Position numbers and translations under genes: made by a program. Shown one piece after another: positions 14,865-17,976 of a DNA stretch of 17,976 nt. The number at the start of each line of letters is the position of its first letter. Positions within the stretch are counted from its first letter, which is position 1. The stretch comes from an uncultured Oscillospiraceae bacterium (GTDB lineage: Bacteria > Bacillota > Clostridia > Oscillospirales > Ruminococcaceae). Below the pieces are notes generated by a model. That model saw only the letters and a program-made list of their open reading frames with translations. It was not told the DNA's origin and ran no database searches. The stretch lies in the NCBI GenBank assembly GCA_900552845.1, contig USBC01000018.1, positions 1-17,976 of the forward strand, read 5' to 3'.

Positions 14865-15176
14865 ATGATGTATCTGTATATTGCCATTGCGCTGCTGGTC
14901 GGGCTGCTGCTGGGCAAGGCGCTCTTTGGTAAAAAAGCTGCCGCACCCACGCCCGTGCCGGCTCCTGTGGCGGCAGCCCCTGCCGCCCCGCAGGAGGACG
15001 AAGACGAGATCGCTGCCGTTATCGCCGCCCTTGCCGCTATGATGGGCTGTGCACCGGAGCAGGTTCGTATTCTTTCCCTGCGCGAGGACTCTCCCTGGAG
15101 ACCCACCTTACTAATTTCTGATGGAGGACAAATCGATGAAAAGATTCCTGATAAAAATAAATGGAAAAACGTATGA
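14865..15176 (+). CDS. OadG/MmdD-like small membrane subunit of a biotin-dependent decarboxylase
   Basis: This protein of about 103 residues has one N-terminal membrane segment (2-21), a basic KK stop, an Ala/Pro linker (25-41), an acidic patch QEDEDE, and a C-terminal helix ending in REDSPWRP. This build matches gamma/delta subunits of sodium-pump decarboxylases, which anchor the complex and bind the carrier or alpha subunit. ATG 14865 is preferred, since AAAGGAG lies ten bases upstream; a GTG at 14856 overlaps the ribosome binding site. The last 41 bases overlap the carrier gene in another frame, which gives a polar tail (SDGGQIDEKIP) not usual in the family. Confidence 0.7.
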   Translation: MMYLYIAIALLVGLLLGKALFGKKAAAPTPVPAPVAAAPAAPQEDEDEIAAVIAALAAMMGCAPEQVRILSLREDSPWRPTLLISDGGQIDEKIPDKNKWKNV

Positions 15177-15510
15177 TGCCGAGGTAGAGGTCGTCGGTAC
15201 CTCCGCCTCCGCTCCCGTTGCAGCGCCTGCACCTGCCGCCGCACCCCATGCTGCCGCTCCCGCTGCTGCGCCTGCCGCTGCTCCTGCAGCCGGCGGTCCC
15301 GCCAATGTCACCTCTCCCCTGCCCGGCACGGTTCTGCGTCTTTGCAAGAATACCGGTGATGCTGTTGCAGCCGGCGAGGTCGTTATGATCGTCGAATCCA
15401 TGAAGATGGAGAATGAGGTTGTCGCTCCCGAGGGCGGTCGCATTGCCTCCATCGCCGTAGCAGCCGGCTCCGCCATCAATACCGGCGATCTGCTGTTTAC
15501 ACTCGGCTAA
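15136..15510 (+). CDS. mmdC: Biotin carboxyl carrier protein of an acyl-CoA decarboxylase/transcarboxylase
   Basis: This 124-residue protein has a short N-terminal segment (MKRFLIKINGKTYD), an Ala/Pro-rich flexible linker (about 24-55) and a C-terminal biotinyl domain. The biotin site is ESMKMEN at 87-93 with K90 as the biotinylated lysine. It matches MmdC and the 1.3S subunit of transcarboxylase. ATG 15136 is chosen because GGAGG (15123-15127) lies eight bases before it; an upstream in-frame ATG at 15121 overlaps that site. The gene begins inside the preceding one and is last in the operon. In Na+-pump decarboxylases the next gene is usually the beta subunit, but here a terminator follows. 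Confidence 0.9.
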   Translation: MKRFLIKINGKTYDAEVEVVGTSASAPVAAPAPAAAPHAAAPAAAPAAAPAAGGPANVTSPLPGTVLRLCKNTGDAVAAGEVVMIVESMKMENEVVAPEGGRIASIAVAAGSAINTGDLLFTLG

Positions 15511-15534
15511 AAAAACTCTCACAGCATAATACCC

Positions 15535-15586
15535 AAAGAGGCGCTGTTGTTTTGTGGCTTTGTCACAAAGCAATAGCGCCTCTTTT
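15535..15586 (+). terminator. Strong terminator of the CoA-transferase/decarboxylase operon
   Basis: AAAGAGGCGCT (15535-15545) pairs perfectly with AGCGCCTCTTT (15575-15585), and the stem continues inward through TTG/CAA and TTTGTG/CACAAA with small mismatches. A T-run ends the 3' arm. It lies 24 bases after the biotin carrier stop and separates this operon from the regulator gene. Confidence 0.85.
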
Positions 15587-15634
15587 CTGACATAAAATAC
15601 CTTGTTTTTCCATCGTGTTATTATTATGTATCTT

Positions 15635-15763
15635 TTGCACTATTATTTGTTGTTTTGTTTGTGCAATTTATATATGTCAAAATCCATCAAAAACATATTA
15701 AAATTTCTACGGTGTAAAAACATCACAAACCCTATTGCATTTTTTATTATTTAATAGTAGAAT
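15635..15763 (+). promoter_or_regulatory. Promoter and possible operator of the PucR-type regulator
   Basis: TTGCAT (15735-15740), 17 bases, TAGAAT (15758-15763) form a fair sigma-A promoter, giving a leader of about 85 bases. Upstream, TTGCAC (15635-15640) and GTGCAA (15661-15666) are inverted with a 20-base spacer and could bind the regulator itself. The 15587-15856 gap is otherwise AT-rich without a gene; a small TCCGC/GCGGA hairpin lies near 15820-15833, before the ribosome binding site GGGGG at 15843-15847. Confidence 0.5.
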
Positions 15764-15856
15764 AGCAGTTAGAAAGAACATGGGAAAGTAGTAAACGGCT
15801 GCTCCCAGTTTCCACACTCTCCGCTGCGGCGGAAAACAAGTAGGGGGCGACCGAGC

Positions 15857-17515
15857 ATGGACAACAATTACGGCATATCGCTGAATTCGATTCTCCGCAT
15901 GGAGATCCTGCACGATGCCCGCCTGCTTGCCGGTGCTGCCGGCACCGACCAGATCGTTACCTCTGTCAGCGTTATGGTCGACCCCAATATTGTCAGTGCC
16001 GTTACCGGCGGCGAGTTGTTGGTTTCCACTGCTTATGCCATTCGGGAAAACCTGCCTCAGCTTCTCGAGCTGATCCCGCAGCTGAAGTCTCACGGTGTGG
16101 TTGGTCTGGGGCTTAAATTCAACAGCTACATCAACGAGATCCCACAGTCGATCCTTGATCTCTGCAACAAGCTTTCCTTCCCTCTTTTTGAGATTCCCAA
16201 TAATATCTCCTTCTCGCAGATCATCACCCCTATTATGACTACCATCGTAAATAATCAGGCACAGACCCTGGGGGATATCTACGAGCTGCAAAAGGCGCTC
16301 ACTGCCACTATGCTGAGCGGCGGCAATCTGCAGTCCATTGTGCAGACGCTTTTTGACCGCTTTGGTAACAGCGTTGCCATTTACAATGACTTCTTCTCGT
16401 CCTTCGTGCTGGCATGCAGCGAGCAGCGCCGGGAAAGCATCACCCGCCGCATGGAAAACCTCGTCCGCACCGGCTCCTCCGGCAAGGAAACCGTCTCTTT
16501 GATGAGCAGCCGCGAGGTGGACAGCATCGACGGACTGATCTGCAATAAGATCATCATTCCCATCTACAGCGATAAGAAAAAATACGGCAGCATCTACATC
16601 TGGGAGGACAACCGGGAAATCACCGGCGTCGACCTTGCCGTTTTGGAGGCTTCCACCTCGCTCATCGCTTTGGAGATGATCAAAAAGATCTCGATGTACG
16701 AGATGGAAAACAACCACAAGGCAACCTTCCTTGATGATCTTTTGGTTCACGATGAGGAGCGGCAGCGCAAATCGCTGGCGAACGCCGAGTACTTCGATTT
16801 TGATGTCGATGCCGAGCACCGCGTAGCGGTTATCCGGGTGCTTTCCGGCAGCTCCACCATCGGCAACAGTTCTCTTTACAAAACCAACAACAGCATCGTC
16901 AATATCCTGCGGCGCATCAGTCGCGACAGCACCATTAAGGTTCTGTTTGTCAATAAGTGTGACAGCATTGTGTTGGTCTTTGAAGCCCCCGTTCACGAAA
17001 GCAGCGAGTATTCTCAGGCGCTTCAAGTCTTTGTGGATACCGTGCTGGCTGCGCTGGAAGCGGAAGGAATTCTCTCCATGGCTTCCATTGGCATCGGTCG
17101 CAGCTATGCCGATGCATCCAGCCTTTGGAAGAGCTTTAACGAAGCCCGTCGGGCGGCAGCCTGCTGGAATATTGATGATTCCCGTATCCACTACTTTGAA
17201 AAGCTCGGTGTTTACCGTTTCCTTTCTTACGAAGTCCTTCGTCCCGAGCTTGTCATCTTCTATAATGAAACCCTCAAGGTTCTGGTGGATTATGACCATG
17301 ATCGGGATTCCGAGTTGGTACATACTCTTGCCCTGTACTTCAAGTGCGGCGGCAACCTCAAGCGTTTGGCGGAGGAGATGGGTGTCCATTACAATACTGT
17401 CGCCTACCGTATCCAGCGCATCAAGGAACTGGCGCATATCAGCTTTGATAACGCCGACCAGATGCTGAACCTCCAGATCGCCCTCAAGATTTATGAAGTC
17501 AACTTCCACCGCTGA
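15857..17515 (+). CDS. PucR family transcriptional regulator
   Basis: This 552-residue regulator starts with a PucR N-terminal domain (about 8-130, with ILHDARLLAGAAG at 17-29), has a GGDEF-like/CdaR-type central region, and ends in a PucR-type helix-turn-helix around residues 498-525 (RLAEEMGVHYNTVAYRIQRI). PucR of Bacillus subtilis controls purine catabolism in response to ureides; others in the family respond to sugar acids or amino acids. Its position, after a hydroxylase and permease and directly before an AllH-like gene, supports a purine/ureide role. A GGGGG ribosome binding site lies ten bases before the ATG. It overlaps the next gene by 23 bases if that gene's ATG at 17493 is used. 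The ligand is unknown. Confidence 0.87.
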   Translation: MDNNYGISLNSILRMEILHDARLLAGAAGTDQIVTSVSVMVDPNIVSAVTGGELLVSTAYAIRENLPQLLELIPQLKSHGVVGLGLKFNSYINEIPQSILDLCNKLSFPLFEIPNNISFSQIITPIMTTIVNNQAQTLGDIYELQKALTATMLSGGNLQSIVQTLFDRFGNSVAIYNDFFSSFVLACSEQRRESITRRMENLVRTGSSGKETVSLMSSREVDSIDGLICNKIIIPIYSDKKKYGSIYIWEDNREITGVDLAVLEASTSLIALEMIKKISMYEMENNHKATFLDDLLVHDEERQRKSLANAEYFDFDVDAEHRVAVIRVLSGSSTIGNSSLYKTNNSIVNILRRISRDSTIKVLFVNKCDSIVLVFEAPVHESSEYSQALQVFVDTVLAALEAEGILSMASIGIGRSYADASSLWKSFNEARRAAACWNIDDSRIHYFEKLGVYRFLSYEVLRPELVIFYNETLKVLVDYDHDRDSELVHTLALYFKCGGNLKRLAEEMGVHYNTVAYRIQRIKELAHISFDNADQMLNLQIALKIYEVNFHR

Positions 17516-17976
17516 GGCGATCTCCGCCCAGCTTTTGGTGCAGCTGCCGCAGCACCCTGCCGAAGCCGCTGTTCACTCGGTATTTCGCACCTCGGTCAAC
17601 CTGCTGTGGCAGGGGCAGCTTGTCACCCTTTTAGATGACACCCGCCCGCTTTATCCCTGTGCCGTGCGTTTGGGCGGCAGCGTCCCTCCCCTTACCATCG
17701 GAGAACCTGCTTTCCTTTCCCGGGAGCGGATCGAAATCCCCCGCAGCGGCGTTTCTGTCGATTTGACCCGTGCCACTGTTACCTCTCTTTCGCTGTTCTC
17801 CCCGCTGCTTCCCCTGCAAATGCCTCATTCAGCGGCGCCGCAGGCACTGCGGGAGATCATAATTACCGGCGGAAAACCGGAGGGCTTCGCACCGCTGCTC
17901 TTTCTCTTGGAGAACAAGCCGTGTCCCCTGCCCGATAACCCCTATGTCCGTTACGCTGCCGTTCGTATCCCCGCTT
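17493..17976 (+). CDS. DUF2877/AllH-like protein, N-terminal part (cut by the window edge)
   Basis: An open frame of 161 codons runs from ATG 17493 to the window end without a stop. The stretch VFRTSVNLLWQGQLVTL (about residues 32-48) resembles the N-terminus of E. coli AllH (YlbF) and other DUF2877 proteins, which share a V-x-R-x-x-x-NL pattern and a following hydrophobic strand. AllH is a component of AllFGH oxamate carbamoyltransferase, which ends anaerobic allantoin/oxalurate breakdown with carbamoyl phosphate. The start overlaps the regulator gene and has only a weak ribosome binding site, suggesting translational coupling. The Gly-rich GPGLTPSGDD-type motif expected later in the family would lie beyond the edge, so the call rests on the N-terminus and context. 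Confidence 0.6.
   Translation, partial: MKSTSTAEAISAQLLVQLPQHPAEAAVHSVFRTSVNLLWQGQLVTLLDDTRPLYPCAVRLGGSVPPLTIGEPAFLSRERIEIPRSGVSVDLTRATVTSLSLFSPLLPLQMPHSAAPQALREIIITGGKPEGFAPLLFLLENKPCPLPDNPYVRYAAVRIPA

Noticed and set aside
15707..17509. A 600-codon minus-strand frame opposite the PucR-type gene
   Set aside because: It runs through the regulator's promoter and has no domain signature; the plus-strand PucR and helix-turn-helix motifs are clear.

Overview
The window looks like a chromosomal stretch from an anaerobic, fermentative Firmicute of the class Clostridia, probably a gut Oscillospirales-type bacterium. This rests on gene content (selenium-dependent molybdenum hydroxylase accessory genes, a YedF/SelD cluster, Na+-pump-type decarboxylase subunits, a PucR-type regulator), strong AGGAGG ribosome binding sites, and moderately GC-rich genes separated by AT-rich gaps with consensus sigma-A promoters. 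The species cannot be named from this sequence alone. No rRNA, tRNA, CRISPR array, transposase or phage gene was seen.

Layout. (1) 1-1954, plus strand: the 3' end of a first selD, then yedF and a class-V cysteine desulfurase, a selenium-handling operon. (2) 1962-2072: a non-coding element that folds, on paper, into a perfect four-way cloverleaf between convergent genes. (3) 2134-4716, minus strand: yqeC-yqeB-selD, the accessory genes of selenium-dependent molybdenum hydroxylases, including a second, complete selD. (4) 4836-5761, plus strand: a short ModE-like regulator overlapping a MocA-type molybdopterin cytidylyltransferase. Back-to-back promoters separate blocks 3 and 4. (5) 5972-7234, minus strand: an NCS2 nucleobase permease with its own promoter and a 130-nt leader. 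(6) 7752-11487, minus strand: a three-subunit molybdenum hydroxylase of the xanthine dehydrogenase family (FAD, 2Fe-2S, Mo subunits). (7) 12049-15510, plus strand: a CaiB/BaiF CoA-transferase, an MmdA-type carboxyltransferase, a small OadG-like membrane subunit and a biotin carrier protein; no beta (membrane pump) subunit is present. (8) 15857-17976, plus strand: a PucR-type regulator overlapping the start of a DUF2877/AllH-like gene cut by the window edge.

How it fits together. Blocks 1-4 would supply selenophosphate, labile selenium and molybdopterin cytosine dinucleotide to the hydroxylase in block 6. The permease in block 5 would bring in its substrate, a purine, pyrimidine or related N-heterocycle. 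The AllH-like gene and PucR regulator point to further ring or ureide breakdown (AllFGH-type oxamate carbamoyltransferase) just beyond the right edge. The CoA-transferase/biotin decarboxylase block may take a carboxylic acid end product to CoA-linked decarboxylation or transcarboxylation, but its substrate cannot be read from the sequence. The most unusual points are the cloverleaf element, the two selD genes about 2 kb apart, the altered substrate pocket of the hydroxylase and the decarboxylase operon without a beta subunit.
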